Shown here one piece after another: positions 11,636-24,242 of a stretch of 64,000 nucleotides of DNA (positions within the stretch are counted from its first letter, which is position 1; each line of letters starts with the position of its first letter). The translations under genes and the position numbers were made by a program. The stretch is from positions 42,770,546 through 42,834,545 of the forward strand of contig CM065703.1 in NCBI GenBank assembly GCA_017654935.2, given 5' to 3'. The stretch is from Phymorhynchus buccinoides. Lineage: Eukaryota > Mollusca > Gastropoda > Neogastropoda > Raphitomidae. The notes under the pieces were generated by a model that saw nothing but the letters and a program-made list of their open reading frames with translations, had not been told where the DNA came from and made no database searches.

Positions 11636-12429
11636 CTAGACCATGATGACAAAAGAGATGCCAATTTGTTTTGAGCAAAGGACGTCATAGTAACATTTCA
11701 AATATTTTTTATTCCATATTCTCCGGGCTAAAAGCCTCTACTTTTTTCCTTCAACTTTGACCCTTGAGGCTAAAACAACGTTGCGGCTAATTTGTGAATA
11801 TTCACCCTTCTGTATTTTAGGCTGGTCATCAACTCCAGCCATGTGCGTTTCAACATCGCCAATCTCGGTAAAAACGAACCGTTCTCATGCCAAAACTGAG
11901 GGATTTAATCAGCTTTCTCATTCCTTCTTTAAACGGTGACAATTTGATTCAAAATATTAAAAATGTGATGGTCAACCATAAAACCAGTGGGTGAAAATGA
12001 TTAACAATGGGTAAAAAGATCCATATAACATAAATGGTTCGATGTTAATAATAAGTATAGTGGAATGCAGGGTAAGAAAAGCCTACTAGTGTAAGAAGGA
12101 CATCAGATTCATGTACAGGAGACTACAAACATAGTGAACAAAACTAGTTGGATTACAACGTTTGGTGAACAGACAAATAAATCATTAGTAAAATTACACT
12201 AACGGAGAAATAGACACTGCCACCAAGGCCTATATCCCCTACAGAAATACACATTGCATCCTTCCTTCATGCGTTGTTTTAGATGGTTTACGTTATCCCG
12301 GTTGTTGTCTACATGTATTTCCTTTAGAGAAGAACTCACACGTGGTTTAGCAAAAGACTTAATTCACTCAATTATTTGTAACGCATAAAAGTTTGGATTG
12401 CAATTCATTTCTTGTGGCAAACTCTAAGA
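11636..12429. other. Noncoding between gene 1 and segment copy 1
   Basis: AT-rich, with no convincing exon. A block of about 53 bp at 12101-12153 is repeated at 12672-12724. The missing first exon of gene 1 (signal peptide) should lie here or beyond, but I cannot pick one. Confidence 0.5.
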
Positions 12430-13275
12430 TGATCGTTGTTTTGTGCGTTGGATGATACATTTTCAGCTTCGGACTTGTTGGCATACTTCCACAAAGGCCT
12501 GTCGTAAGGGGCCGACTCAACCCAAATGTGATCCCATTGTGACGATGTCTGTGAGTCATGATTCACGTGAAATACTTCCGTCTAAAAATAATTATATTCT
12601 CGTTTACTATGCTCATGTAGACCCCAATACACAAATCAAATCAAATGTCCGATACAAAAATACAGATATTTCATCAGATTCATGTACAGGAGACTACAAA
12701 CATAGTGAACAAAACTAGTTGGATTTCATTAGATTCATAGAGACAGCAGAAGTTCACGCGAATGATGCCTCACAAATGTCATAATCTGATCGCGGTGAAT
12801 CGAATCGTATGCCCCCTGTAAAGGCCCACCTCGCCCCAATAACTTTATCATATTTAGAAAACATTTAGCAGTTACCCATCGACACTTTGCGGATTTCTTT
12901 GCCTACCACCATTGTAGCAATTTCTAGCCCAGTCCACCAGAAGAGCATCTACCTCCTCTGCTATACACCAGATCAGAGCATGATACTGGAGCGACAGCAG
13001 CCGGACGTCCTTGATCATGACCCCAAAATGATCCCCCAGTGTCATGTTGCTCCACCCTGGAATGAGCAAGCCTCCCCTCTCATTCAGTACAGCATTCCTG
13101 GAGGCTTTTCCAAAACCATGCAGAGCGGTCCTAAAAAGACGGCCCACACAATAGTCATTGTAACAGCTTCAGACCCTCTTCCCAAAGGATACCCGGATAC
13201 ACGTGCACACAGACGGTTCTGCTGAAGATGCTGTTTGAAATGGTATGGGTCGCACTCACTAAAAGATAAATGTAA

Positions 13276-13331
13276 GAGAAAATGAGTTTGTGTGTGTGTG
13301 TGTGTGTGTTTGTGTGTGTGTGTGCATGTGC

Positions 13332-13381
<50 letters not shown>

Positions 13382-13619
13382 TTACTTGTTGGGGTGTCTT
13401 TGGTGTGGGCATTTTTCACTCTTTCACCATGGCGGCATAGTGATGGGCAAGTTATATTGTGACTGGCCTTTCGCTGTGTTGCCGTGGTTGGGGGTGGGGA
13501 TTGTTCACGTGTACGGACCCTTTAATGTGTATGTATTTATTGTACTGCATTGTATTTTGTCTTCTTTTATATTGACTGCGAGACAAATTACCTTGTTTTT
13601 TAAATGGGGACAATAAATA

Positions 13620-13664
<45 letters not shown>
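13276..13664 (+). mobile_element. (TG)n and LINE-like 3' tail ending (TTGA)n
   Basis: A TG tract (13290-13380) is followed by noncoding sequence ending TGGGGACAATAAATAA and a perfect ATTG tetranucleotide array (13617-13664). A 3' end with a short tandem tail is typical of LINE copies. No coding part is left. Confidence 0.5.
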
Positions 13665-13665
<1 letters not shown>

Positions 13666-14946
13666 AACGTAATTTGAGTATAAGTAGGAAAATATATATT
13701 ATCAAAACGTTTTTAATTTCACAGTTTGTGTATATCATGCAGGCTTTAGTGGTTCCAACGAGTGTTCTTAACAAAAGCACGCTTTTATTCAGATTTCTAT
13801 GGAAACAAAATGTTTCGAACAAAAATGCATATGAAAAGGTTAAAAGAGTCGTTGTTTGCAGTGACATAGAAAAAGGGGGTAAACATGATTGATGTCAATA
13901 CAATGCAGACGTCATTCCTTTTGTCTTGGGCAGTACAGCTGCTCCAGTCTGAAGGGGAAACATGGTCCATAATCCCTAAGTCCCTCTTCTCTGTCCTTGG
14001 CACCAGTTTATCCTGTTTTAAATCAGATGTTTCTTCAACACAATTTCCTGGATTGAATTATATCAAATCCGAATTCTGAAAAAAATGTATTGAAAATATG
14101 GCTAGATAATATGACTAAGCTTAAGAACGGCGCTCGTGATACATTATTATATTCATAAACCATGACAGTTTATGGAATAATTCACGATTAATATACAGAC
14201 AAAAATGTTTGTTTTTTAAAGAGTGGGCTTCTGCTGGCATCTCTCTCATTTCAGATATGGTAGTTGACAGTAATGTTTTTTCCTTCAAATATGTATGTGA
14301 GAAGGCTGTACAATTTGAATATAATGCAACATGTACAGCCTTGCACTCCCGTTCAGCCGAACAGATGCTTCGTTTATTTTCTACTGAAGAAAGGAATATA
14401 ATCACACCACACATTAAAATCACTCCTCAAATCATTCAATCATCTGACGACAGATTCTACTATTCAACCATGCGCTCTAAATTTCTGGCTACGTAAATAC
14501 AACATCGCTCTTACAGAACATCACTGGTCAATTGCACGCATTTCTACCAAAGAAGAAAGACTCAGAATCCTACACTGGAAACTACTTCATAACATCTATC
14601 CCACAAATATTCTTCTCTACACAATGGATCTCATAAATAATATTCCCTGTACTTTCTGTAACGAAACTGATTTCATTCAATATTTCTTTTTCAAATGTTC
14701 TAGAATAAAGAAAGTGTGGAAAACGTGCACTGACGTAATCTTCAGGGAAACCAACCAACAACTATGTCTAACAGAAACTGATATTCTATTCGGATACGTG
14801 CCAGACAAAAGTAAAACACTGTTTGTTCGATATGTAAATCATTTGATTTTAATTGTTAAATTGGTGATTAGTACATTTCGGTATGGCATTGGTTATGACA
14901 TTACAACCCTTTTTGAAAAAGAACTAGATATACGGAAAACATTTTA
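13665..14946 (+). pseudogene. L1-like LINE ORF2 C-terminal region
   Basis: Plus-strand frames read the region after the reverse transcriptase of an L1/Tx1-type LINE: KIYIIKTFLISQFVYIMQ, FRFLWKQ, KVKRVV, LRILHWKLLHNIYPTN and a Cys cluster CTFCNETDFIQYFFFKC followed by KKVW (the zf-RVT type motif). Several stops and frame changes interrupt the middle (about 14100-14500), while the last 107 codons (14624-14944) are open to a TAA. The 5' part of the element is missing. It may be the other half of the LINE whose ORF1 survives in copy 3 (61290-62065). Confidence 0.8.
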
Positions 14947-14984
14947 AAGTCCATAACTAACCTTCCACCCCACCCACCCCTCTC

Positions 14985-15196
14985 TCTATGCGCGCGTGTA
15001 GGCGTGCACGCACACACATGCGCACTCACACACACAAGTGCACGCTCCCTGCGCGCGCACACGCTTACTGCGCGTGCACACGCTCACTGCGTGCGTGCGC
15101 ACACACACACGCACACACGCGCGCGCTCGCGCACACACACACGCACACACACACATACGCACGCACGCACGCGCACGCACACACACACACACACAT
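14985..15196. repeat. GC-rich (CA)n/(CG) simple repeat
   Basis: CA repeats mixed with CGCG and GCAC steps. Frames that look like His/Thr/Ala proteins on the plus strand are artefacts of the repeat. Confidence 0.95.
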
Positions 15197-15473
15197 TGCT
15201 TTTTTTCTTGCTTTTTTTCGTTTGTTTGTTTAGATTTCCCCCCTTTCTTTCGAAGTTTCATTCTTTCTTCTAATTTGTTTAGTTTTCTGTTTCTTTACAT
15301 GTTATTTTCTTCCATAGGCACATCCGTTTGATGGAAACAGTTGTACTTAGATCTAGAGGCATTCATTTGTTGATTAATGAATTATATTAATTTATTTATT
15401 TATCTATTTACCTTTCTACTCATTTTTTGCATTTTCTTTCGGTGGTTGACCTGCTCCGGCAACAGCGGCGAGT

Positions 15474-16460
15474 TGTGTTTTGCATAAGTAAAAAGAGATA
15501 GAACAGTGTTAACATGTGTTTTTGGATAAGTAAAGAGAGATAGAACAGTGTTATCATGTGTTTTGTATTAGTAAAGAGAGATAGAACAGTGTTAGCATGT
15601 GTTTTGTATGAGTAAAGAGAGATAGAACAGTGTTATCATGTGTTTTGTATAAGTAAAGAGAGATAGAACAGTGTTATCCTGTGTTTTGTATAAGTAAAGA
15701 GAGATAGAACAGTGTTATCATGTGTTTTGTATAAGTAAAGAGAGATAGAACAATGTTATCCTGTGTTTTGTATATGTAAAGAGTGATAGAACAGTGTTAT
15801 CATGTGTTTTGTATGAGTAAAGAGAGATAGAACAGTGTTATCATGTGTTTTGTATAAGTAAAGAGAGATAGAACAGTGTTATCATGTGTTTTGTATGAGT
15901 AAAGAGAGATAGAACAGTGTTATCATGTGTTTTGTATAAGTAAAGAGAGATAGAACAGTGTTATCATGTGTTTTGTATGAGTAAAGAGAGATAGAACAGT
16001 GTTATCATGTGTTTTGTATAAGTAAAGAGAGATAGAACAGTGTTATCATGTGTTTTGTATAAGTAAAGAGAGATAGAACAGTGTTATCATGTGTTTTGTA
16101 TAAGTAAAGAGAGATAGAACAGTGTTATCATGTGTTTTGTATAAGTAAAGAGAGATAGAACAGTGTTATCATGTGTTTTGTATTAGTAAAGAGAGATAGA
16201 ACGGTGTTATCATGTGTTTTGTATTAGTAAAGAGAGATAGAACAGTGTTATCATGTGTTTTGTATTAGTAAAGAGAGATAGAACGGTGTTATCATGTGTT
16301 TTGTATTAGTAAAGAGAGATAGAACGGTGTTATCATGTGTTTTGTATAAGTAAAGAGAGATAGAACGGTGTTATCATGTGTTTTGTATTAGTAAAGAGAG
16401 ATAGAGACGGTGGTTATCATGTGTTTTGTATCAAGTAAAGAGAGATAGAACCTGGTGTTA
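15474..16460. repeat. 41-bp minisatellite, first block (about 24 units)
   Basis: The unit AGTAAAGAGAGATAGAACAG plus TGTTATCATGTGTTTTGTAT and one more base recurs every 41 bp (15611 and 15652 measured). Units are almost identical until about 16400, where small insertions appear (for example GAGACGGTGG). It is found only in contig A. Confidence 0.97.
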
Positions 16461-16633
16461 TCATGATTTTTTGTCATTCTGCACTAAAGAGAGAACGTGG
16501 AGTCTTTCGGATGTCCGAGGTCCCGTGTGCCCATGCACTGCATACGTAAAGAGTAGATACGAAAAGTTGTCATTTGGTCAAAATTTACCCCCCTCCCTCA
16601 GTGACAAAAATCGCATGCAAAAAAACAGTGTTA

Positions 16634-16745
16634 AAAAAAAAATGGGTGGCGCGCCTCTGGCTGCGACGCGCCCTCCAGGTGGGAGCAACCCGAATTTCAC
16701 AGAGACGCCTCTGTGACTATAAAGTACCTAATACCTAATACCTAG
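16634..16745 (+). mobile_element. SINE-like element with TACCTAA tail
   Basis: A unit of about 112 bp starting AAAATGGGTGGCGCG and ending in repeats of TACCTAA. It is flanked on both sides by AACAGTGTTA (16624-16633 and 16746-16755), a candidate 10-bp target duplication made from the 41-bp minisatellite. The same 3' part occurs again at 30496-30570. No RNA polymerase III boxes could be assigned with confidence, so the class is tentative. Confidence 0.6.
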
Positions 16746-17034
16746 AACAGTGTTATCATGTGTTTTGTATAAGTAAAGAGAGATAGAACAGTGTTATCAT
16801 GTGTTTTGTATAAGTAAAGAGAGATAGAACAGTGTTATCATGTGTTTTGTATTAGTAAAAATAGATAGAACAGTGTTATCATGTGTTTTGTATAAGTAAA
16901 GAGAGATAGAACAGTGTTATCATGTTTTCTGTATAAGTAAAGAGAGATAGAACAGTGTCATGTGTTTTGTATAAGTAAAGAGAGATAGAACAGTGTTATG
17001 TGTTTTGTATAAGTAAAGAGAGATAGAACAGTGG
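16746..17034. repeat. 41-bp minisatellite, second block (about 7 units)
   Basis: The array continues after the SINE-like insertion and ends abruptly in a G run (17034-17041). Two units are shortened. Confidence 0.95.
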
Positions 17035-17109
17035 GGGGGGGGAGAAAAAAAATTAATAGGGCCGGCTTATACATGCGATACCCAGAAGGGAGGGAACAAA
17101 GGATTTGCC

Positions 17110-17290
17110 TTGCCACTGGCTTCTAATTAACGAACTACAAAGCTGAGGCAGAGGCCTTAAAAACAGCGGCTGCCCACTTTGAGAACAGCCCCCACACCTC
17201 CCACAACGTCGTCTTCCTTACTGACACCATGTTTGTCCTGCAGGCCCTATGATGTTCCTCCATCCCGAGGGATGAAGACCATCCGTCAAC
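17110..17290 (+). pseudogene. LINE RNase H fragment
   Basis: Plus-strand residues KAEAEALKTAAAHF and VVFLTDTMFVLQAL resemble the RNase H domain that follows the reverse transcriptase in I/jockey-related LINEs. It is only about 60 residues long and has no start or end. Confidence 0.55.
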
Positions 17291-17545
17291 AGTTCCAATG
17301 TCAAAGGGTTCAGGATGACTGATGAGTCCGATGCGGGCCTTGAAGGTTTTGTGACAGTGAGGACAGGAAAGAGAGTTGAGGGGATCTGTTGGAAGTTGGA
17401 GAATTGCTGCTGCTCATGCGGTTTTTTCGAGCTTCTCTACGTGCCTGGGCTGTCTCAATTCGGTGAGCCTCGACCTTGGCAGCTCCCTTGGTGACTGCAC
17501 AACGCCATGCTGATCGGTTTGGGGCCAATGTTTCCCAGGAGGAAA
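17289..17545 (-). pseudogene. RTE-like LINE C-terminal fragment with zinc finger
   Basis: On the minus strand, RSAWRCAVTKGAAKVEAHRIE and an Arg-rich stretch are followed, after a frame change, by CPHCHKTFKARIGLISH. This last motif is the C2H2-like finger that closes ORF2 in one group of invertebrate LINEs. The element is truncated on both sides. Confidence 0.65.
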
Positions 17546-19110
17546 TGTTGATGTCTTCAGAACTTCATTTCTCAGAGCACTCATCTATACATAGAAACAT
17601 GGGCTTAAAATAGACGTAGGGACTCATCGATTGTGGTAAACGTTTGTCATTATGATAATATTACCTTTTTACTATTCGAAAAAACACAATTTTTTCTAAA
17701 GCTGGGAGTTCACGCTGGGCCTATATTTAATGGATATTTCCGTGGCCTATTGGTTTTGGGGGTGCTCTTGTGTTGGTAGGACGGGCGAGGTCCGTGCGTC
17801 TCTGGATCCCATCAGCGTCTTCGAGTGTTTCTTTCTCGTTCTTTCAAAGATGCTCCACTCCACAGCGCTTAAACTGGTGAACCCATCCTAACGAAACTTT
17901 GCAGAATGATGGCTTTAGCATTGATGGAATTTAGGTCATAGTAGAATCCAACAGTAAATGAGAGATCTGCAAATAGATAATATTCTACATGTAGTTTTGG
18001 TTTAAACAACTTTTGTTGATTCAATGTCAAGTAATACATGCAATACAACACATACAGTTAGAGCATCAACCAGCTTACAGCTTATAGTGTTCTCGTCAAC
18101 ATTCCCGATGCACGTCTAACATGTCGTCTATGCATGTCTGTGCATGTAGTTCTGGAGAACCATGTTACAACCTAGTCTTTCATGGAAGACTATCACTCTC
18201 AAACTAGGAGGCATTCGCACTTGTTTTAGTGCTCCAGCCAAAGTAGGGGATTGTTGGTGTTTGGGGGCTTTCCGAAACACCATCTGTCCTTAAATCTCTT
18301 CAATTCACCCTGGGTGATGATCACTGATCTCTGATCGTCTGGGCAGTATTCTACCCAAGTCAACTATTTAGTTGGACCCCCACGTCGTAAGCGTCATAAT
18401 CATCAAATTGTTGACGGGGGACGCTATATGCAAGAAGAAAAGGAACAAACATTAGCCCAGCCCGCCGGATTAGTGGCTGCCCCCTCTGCTATCTGGCAGG
18501 CACACATTTCATTGTGAGATTTTCACAGCTAATGTTTCATTAAATGGATTCGTTCTTGAAAGGCAGGGTAGGTGGTAATTGGCAGGGTAAAGGTTGTGTA
18601 TTTTAAATGGATCTAAATCATCAGTGACATGAAACAGTTAGATATTCTGTGTATAATATAAAGCTAATTACTGTTGATTAAGCAAACTTCTTTAAAAAAA
18701 AATAATTTGAGAGAATGGGACGTGTTCAAATTGTGTGTGGTTCTTAGCCCATGAAAGCTAAGAAAAGAAAAAAAAAGAAAAAAGAAAAAGAACACTTTTG
18801 TGGATAATTATGAAACTCGTGAAAGTACCATTGTGCAGATGTAAACAATAACAAAATGAGAAAAACAAATTACAGAAAGATGAATATAACAAAAAGACCC
18901 CTGCTCTCTGGAAACTGCAAAACAATAGCGTCATTGATAAAACAAACACAGCAATGGAAACAATTTCGATTCAGTTAAGTTACTTCCCGAAAAGCAATTC
19001 ATTAGTCGGCTCGTAGTCGTAAATCAGCTTGATTCGCAGCACAGACAGCAGGGAAACAAATAAATCATTAGTTTTCCTTGTGAAGACCAGAATGTGCATG
19101 CGGTGTGAGT
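17546..19110. other. Noncoding block shared by all three copies
   Basis: Inverted matches lie at about 42600-44420 and 56790-60150. No gene is recognised. A stretch of about 30 bp at 18137-18167 is identical to part of the gypsy integrase (22040-22070), also in the matching places near 43640 and 57840. Confidence 0.7.
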
Positions 19111-19112
19111 TT

Positions 19113-19538
<426 letters not shown>

Positions 19539-20159
19539 AATCTCTCTCTGTGTCTTTACCTCTTCGTTTTGCATTAGTCTAGTTTTCGTCCCTAGGACAG
19601 ATTGGAAGAACAGGCTTGGCCTAAAATCTCAATCCTTGTGCAATAGCGTTCTTCAGTCTTTGTGAAATGGCTGAAGTATATTTTTTTTCATAAAGCCAAA
19701 TGAGTACTGTTTATAAGGGGCACTCTACAAGTTTTCCATTGTGGAGATTCCGATAACACTGCTGTTTAGGAAGGGACGTTTAGTTAATCTATATTTTCAT
19801 AAATTTTTTCAAGCCATCTGAAGTTTACCATAAGTAACCTTTCATAAATAACAGTCCAGAATATATTGTAGTGTGTTTGGAAATAAGCTATATTCGTTTG
19901 CTATTGCTAGATTTTCACTGAAAGGCAGTTTTGTTTATGTTTGCGATATTAATTGTATTATTTAAGTACATTTTCTACTAAATATGTTGCATGATACTGC
20001 TCAACAAAATATAGATTTACCATAAATATGATGGACGAAATATATCACAAACACTATAAAGAGCATACAACCCAAATAGTTCTATATGGACATGCTTGAT
20101 GCAGTTTTTATCTAAGATTTCTTGATTCAGTGCTTTAACTAAAAAGCAAAAGACCATAT

Positions 20160-20562
20160 AAATCAGTCTGTTCAAGGTGATTCATGTGGGGAGTTTCTTG
20201 GCAATTGATAGGACGGATATGCCCCAGTAATTCCCGCAGTCTGATTTGGAGCCTTTGTTCTTGTACAAGGCGACTATAGTGGCATCGCGAAAGTCCACTA
20301 GCATTTCTTCCTCTTCCCAAACACTGACTAGGACATTGTGGAATGCCTGTTTGGATCTGTTCTTTTTAGCCAGCAGGTCTTCAATGGCGTCGTCATACTC
20401 GTCAAACCAATCCTGATGACTTTGGATCTTTGGTCCGATAACATACTGTGCTGTCTCAGTCACCGCTGCTTTAAACTGGTTCCACTTCTGTGCTGGGTTT
20501 CCAGTCAGCGGTCCTGTGGCAGACAGATTCTCGTTGAGGCTTGACTAGAACTTTTGGCAGAT
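20160..20562 (-). pseudogene. Internally deleted RTE-like LINE ORF2 fragment
   Basis: Same structure as 196-599, with the same internal deletion and the same stop after KKLPT. The gypsy element has inserted immediately beyond its right end, at GTAAG. Confidence 0.85.
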
Positions 20563-21299
20563 GTAAGTGTAATGTTGTCAATTGTCAATGTGGATTACCT
20601 AACGTACGCATTGTTCATACAGGACATTATAGACAACACAAGGAACACCCGCTTCCTATGATATTTGTATTTATTGCTAGAGATTATAGGTGTGTTGTTG
20701 TGTGGTAATATTGGCACCAGCAAGCAACCGGAAGTTGCACTATTATGAAACTAATGCACAGACCGTAGCTAGTGGCACGGTGCAGTGCAGGACATTACAT
20801 CCCTCCTCACCTTTCAGTTTGAAACTGTTTACAAAACAGAGTGATTTCTTTGGACAAAGGAAAATCTTTGAGTTAACAAAAAACAGATGAATGATCGATC
20901 ACACTTGAATGTACTTTGAAAAACAACTTGAATAAACAAGTTTGAAGAATAAAATTTTAGTTAAAAAAATGAGGACAGTTAGGTGAGAAAGGAAGTGCTT
21001 CGAATCGAAAGTTAACGAAAAAATGCGATGATCTAACAATCGAAGCATGTGTCGAACAAAGACACAATGGAAACAAATCGAAACATGTGTCGAACAAAGA
21101 CACAATGGAAAAATATTGACCGACATTTTAGATATTTATGGACAATGGTTGTGGTCAAATTAAAGTCTCTTTGTTCATTTCAACTTTGTGTTCTTGTACG
21201 AAAAGTTCATTGTTCTTCGAAAAATTCATGTTTCTCTTCTAATGCGAGAAAATGTTCTTATGCCACATAATCCTTCAGGTAGCTGGGTGATGACCGTTG

Positions 21300-22728
21300 G
21301 CGTGTAGATCGTCTCAGGGCATCGTCCACCTGCGGGGCCTGATGTGTGGAACCATCCTGGTTTGGTGTCAGCTGTCGTGGGCCATCTCCTGGAGGTTGAC
21401 AGCCAAGCTGTCTAGGGCTGCCTCATGGTTGGTCTGCAGGAGTCAGGCCAGATGGAGCTGGTGGTCCTGGAATGGCAGGGGTGTCCTCTTCCTCTTCTTC
21501 TGGTGGGATTGTCTTGCTGCGGGTTGGGGCAAGGGACTGGGGAATCTTCTTGAAGAAGGAGGAGTTGCGGGTAATTTGGTGGGTTGGGGAGCGGGCGGTG
21601 ATCATTGAGCCTTTTCGAACCGTGATCGTCATGGGGGTGGGGGAATAAGGAGTTGAGAGTTGAGAGTTTGTCTTGGTGGGGTTGACGCACCAAAACAGTG
21701 TCGCCAATGTCCATGTCCGTTGAAGTGTTACACCTGGAATCGGCAAAACGTTTCATCTTCTCCTTCATGGAAGCATCATGTTCGCGTACCTCTGCATCGA
21801 CCTGCTTCTGGTGGGGAGGCTGGGCGGAGTTGCTGGGTAGCTCTGGCAGTTTAACTCTCAGCTTCCTGCCAAACAGGGCTTCAGCTGGGCTCACTCCGGT
21901 GCTGGAGTGTGGAGTGGCTCTGTAGTTGTGCAGGAACTTGTAAATTTCCTGTTTTCACGCCTTTCCTTCAACGTGTGCCAACTGGATCACTTTTGTCAGC
22001 ATCGGCATGTATAGTTCAACGCCTCCATTTGCCTCGTTTGTGCATGTAGTTCTGGAGAACCATGTTACCATTGCCATTGAATGGAGGGCCATTGTCCAAT
22101 TTGACAACGTCTGGAATGCCGTGTCGGACAAAGATGGCGTCGAGTTTGGGTGCCGTGGCCCTGAAGCTGGTGGATTTCAGGACTTCAACTTCTGGGTATC
22201 TGGAATAGTCGTCCACGACGACCAGAAGATATTCTCCAGATGGGAGGGGTCCAGTAAAGTCCACGCTGACTTCAGACCACGGTCTGGCGAGGTAGCTCAG
22301 TCATCTGGAGGGGTTCCGCTTTCCGTTGCGGAATGTTTGCTAGGCAGGTCAGGCAGGATTTGTTGGTGTTTTACCTGTCTGTCTATGTGCGGGAACCACA
22401 CTTTCTCCCTCAGTAGCCTCTTCGTTTTGATGATGCCCTGGTGACCTTCATGGGCTATGTTGATGATCCGCTGCTGCAGGGACTTGGGGATAACGATGTG
22501 GTGACGCCTGAGGATGACTTCATGTTCCTCACAGAACGACAATTCATCCTTGATCGTCTTGCAGATTTGAAAAGATGCACCATCCACTGATGTAGAGCTG
22601 GGGATCTGCCAATCGTCGGTTGTTATGGCAGTTCTAACTGCTTGCAGAGTAGCATCTTCGTTGGTCGCCTTGGCAATCTCCTCGATTGACATTGCCCTTG
22701 GGATGATATGACTGACAAGAAAGTTCAC
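21300..22728 (-). pseudogene. Gypsy integrase remnant
   Basis: From right to left, it begins with an N-terminal zinc-binding region (HEGHQGIIKTKRLLREKVWFP, 22297-22728). The catalytic core follows (DFTGPLP ... VVVDDYSRYPEVE, then KLDNGPPFNG, 22016-22264), and then the C-terminal part (HNYRATPHSSTG ... GDTVLVRQPHQ, 21412-21894). A frameshift separates core and C-terminal part near 22020, with an in-frame TGA soon after it, and a second frameshift falls after the PHQDKLST motif. The element cannot make a working integrase. Confidence 0.88.
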
Positions 22729-22983
22729 ATACTCGTCAGCTATCTTGTCTTCATGTTTTGAAGCAGCTGTGGGCGTCGGGTGTCTGCTCAGAAAATCTAC
22801 AGGGTTTCCATCTCCTGGCTGGTAGCGAAGTGTGAAATCGTAAGCTTGAAGCCGTAAGTTCCATCGTTCGATGCGCGCAGAGGTGTGTGACGCTGGGCTA
22901 TTGAAAATTCCTTCAAGTGGCTTGTGGTAAGAGATGACCGTGAAGTGCTGTCCCAGGAGATATAAGTTGAAGTGTTCAGATGC

Positions 22984-23367
22984 TCAAACAATGGTGAGTG
23001 CTTCCCGTTCTGTCTGAGAGTATCGGGATTCCACATCAGTCAGTGCTCGGCTTGCGTATGCTACGACATGGATGTCCTCCTTGTCACGTTGTGAGAGCAT
23101 GCTGCCAAGACCAATGGGGCTGTCATCCACAGTGATTTCCGTTGGAAGATTTGGATCAAAGTACTTCATGACCTTGTCACTGGTGAACTTTTGCTTGAGC
23201 TCGTCAAGCGCTTTCTGGTGTACCTCAGTCCATGACCAGGGCACGTTCTTGCGTGTGAGGTCCCGAAGTGGCTTTGTGAGGTCAGCATAGTCCTTGATGA
23301 AACGTGAGACGTAGTTGGTCATGCCCAGGAAACTGCGAACTTCCTTGGCGTTTGTTGGGGCGGGCAT
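22984..23367 (-). pseudogene. Gypsy RNase H remnant
   Basis: Residues VRSFLGMTNYVSRFIKDYA (connection), ITVDDSPIGLGSMLSQ (first acidic residue of RNase H) and YSQTEREALTIV. The frame is broken on both sides. The continuation of RNase H lies in another frame at 22797-23036. Confidence 0.88.
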
Positions 23368-23473
23368 CTTGTGAACAACATTGACTTTTGGGGTGTCTAG
23401 GATATGCCATTCTTGCCAAAAACAAAGCCGTAGAACTCGATGGAGTCTTTGTTGAACTCACATTTCTTTCTGT

Positions 23474-24079
23474 TCAGTGTCGGTTCTTTTCTTTCAGGCG
23501 GTCAAAGACTTTCCTCAAGGTGTTGTTATGTTCTTCTTGTGATTTGCCGTAAACCAAAATGTCGTCACTCGTGTTGAGGCAGTTGTCGATGTTGGACAGG
23601 GTCTCCACAATGCAGTTTTGAAAGATCTCTGATGCACTGGTGACTCCAAAGTTCAACCTCTTGTATCGTCTCAGACCGGCGTGAGTTGAGAACGTTGTGA
23701 TGTTTCTCGACTGCTCATCCAGTTCCAACTGATGGTAGCCTTTGTTCAGGTCGAGTTTGCTGAACACTGTGGCCTGGTTGAGGCGCATCAGGATATCATC
23801 CAGTGTCGGCATGATGTGGCGTGTCCTTTTGATGGCCTGATTTGGGACGCGCATGTCAACACAGATTCTAATATCACCAGGTTTCTTTGGTTTTGGGACT
23901 ATGACGATAGGGGATACCCAAGGAGAAGGGCCATCCACTTTTTCGATTATGTCCAGTTCCTCAAGCCGTTGAATCTCCTTCTCAACCTTCTTCCGTAGAT
24001 GAAACGGGATGCGACGGTGGGGTTGGGCCACTGGCTGAACTGATGGATCTTGGTGAAGGGTAATTTTGACGTCCTTCAT
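23474..24079 (-). pseudogene. Gypsy reverse transcriptase remnant
   Basis: An open stretch of about 200 codons holds PHRRIPFHLRKKVE, WVSPIVIVPKPKKPGDIRIC, FSKLDLNKGYHQLEL (first catalytic Asp), FGVTSASEIFQ and TSDDILVYG (the Asp pair). The palm motifs are intact, but the frame breaks just after, and there is no gag or protease upstream. Confidence 0.9.
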
Positions 24080-24242
24080 TTTGCCAAGTCCTTCAAAGAG
24101 AGCCTGGTTCTCTCGCAGAGCATGTCTGCAACCGGTTGGTCACAGGCAGAGAAAGTGAAACTGATGATGTGAAGCCTCTCTGCTGCACCAGCACTGAGTA
24201 GGTTGTCCCCTTTCACGGTGCAGTGCAGGACATTACAGTAAG

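Larger units (their letters stand above)
20568..24237 (-). mobile_element. Ty3/gypsy retrotransposon, truncated, with GTAAG target duplication
   Basis: A 3670-bp insertion read on the minus strand. Target copies GTAAG lie at 20563-20567 and 24238-24242, and the unoccupied site is seen once at 38408-38412. The 3' LTR is complete (20568-20799, TGTAATG...CATTACA) with a polypurine tract at 20800-20815. The 5' LTR is reduced to about 24 bp (24214-24237). Gag and protease are missing, and pol survives as RT, RNase H and integrase in broken frames. The deletion between the 5' LTR and pol happened after insertion, since both target copies are intact. Confidence 0.92.

Noticed and set aside
15474..17034. 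CRISPR-like regular array
   Set aside because: The units are near-identical over the full 41 bp with no unique spacers, in a eukaryotic genome. It is a minisatellite.
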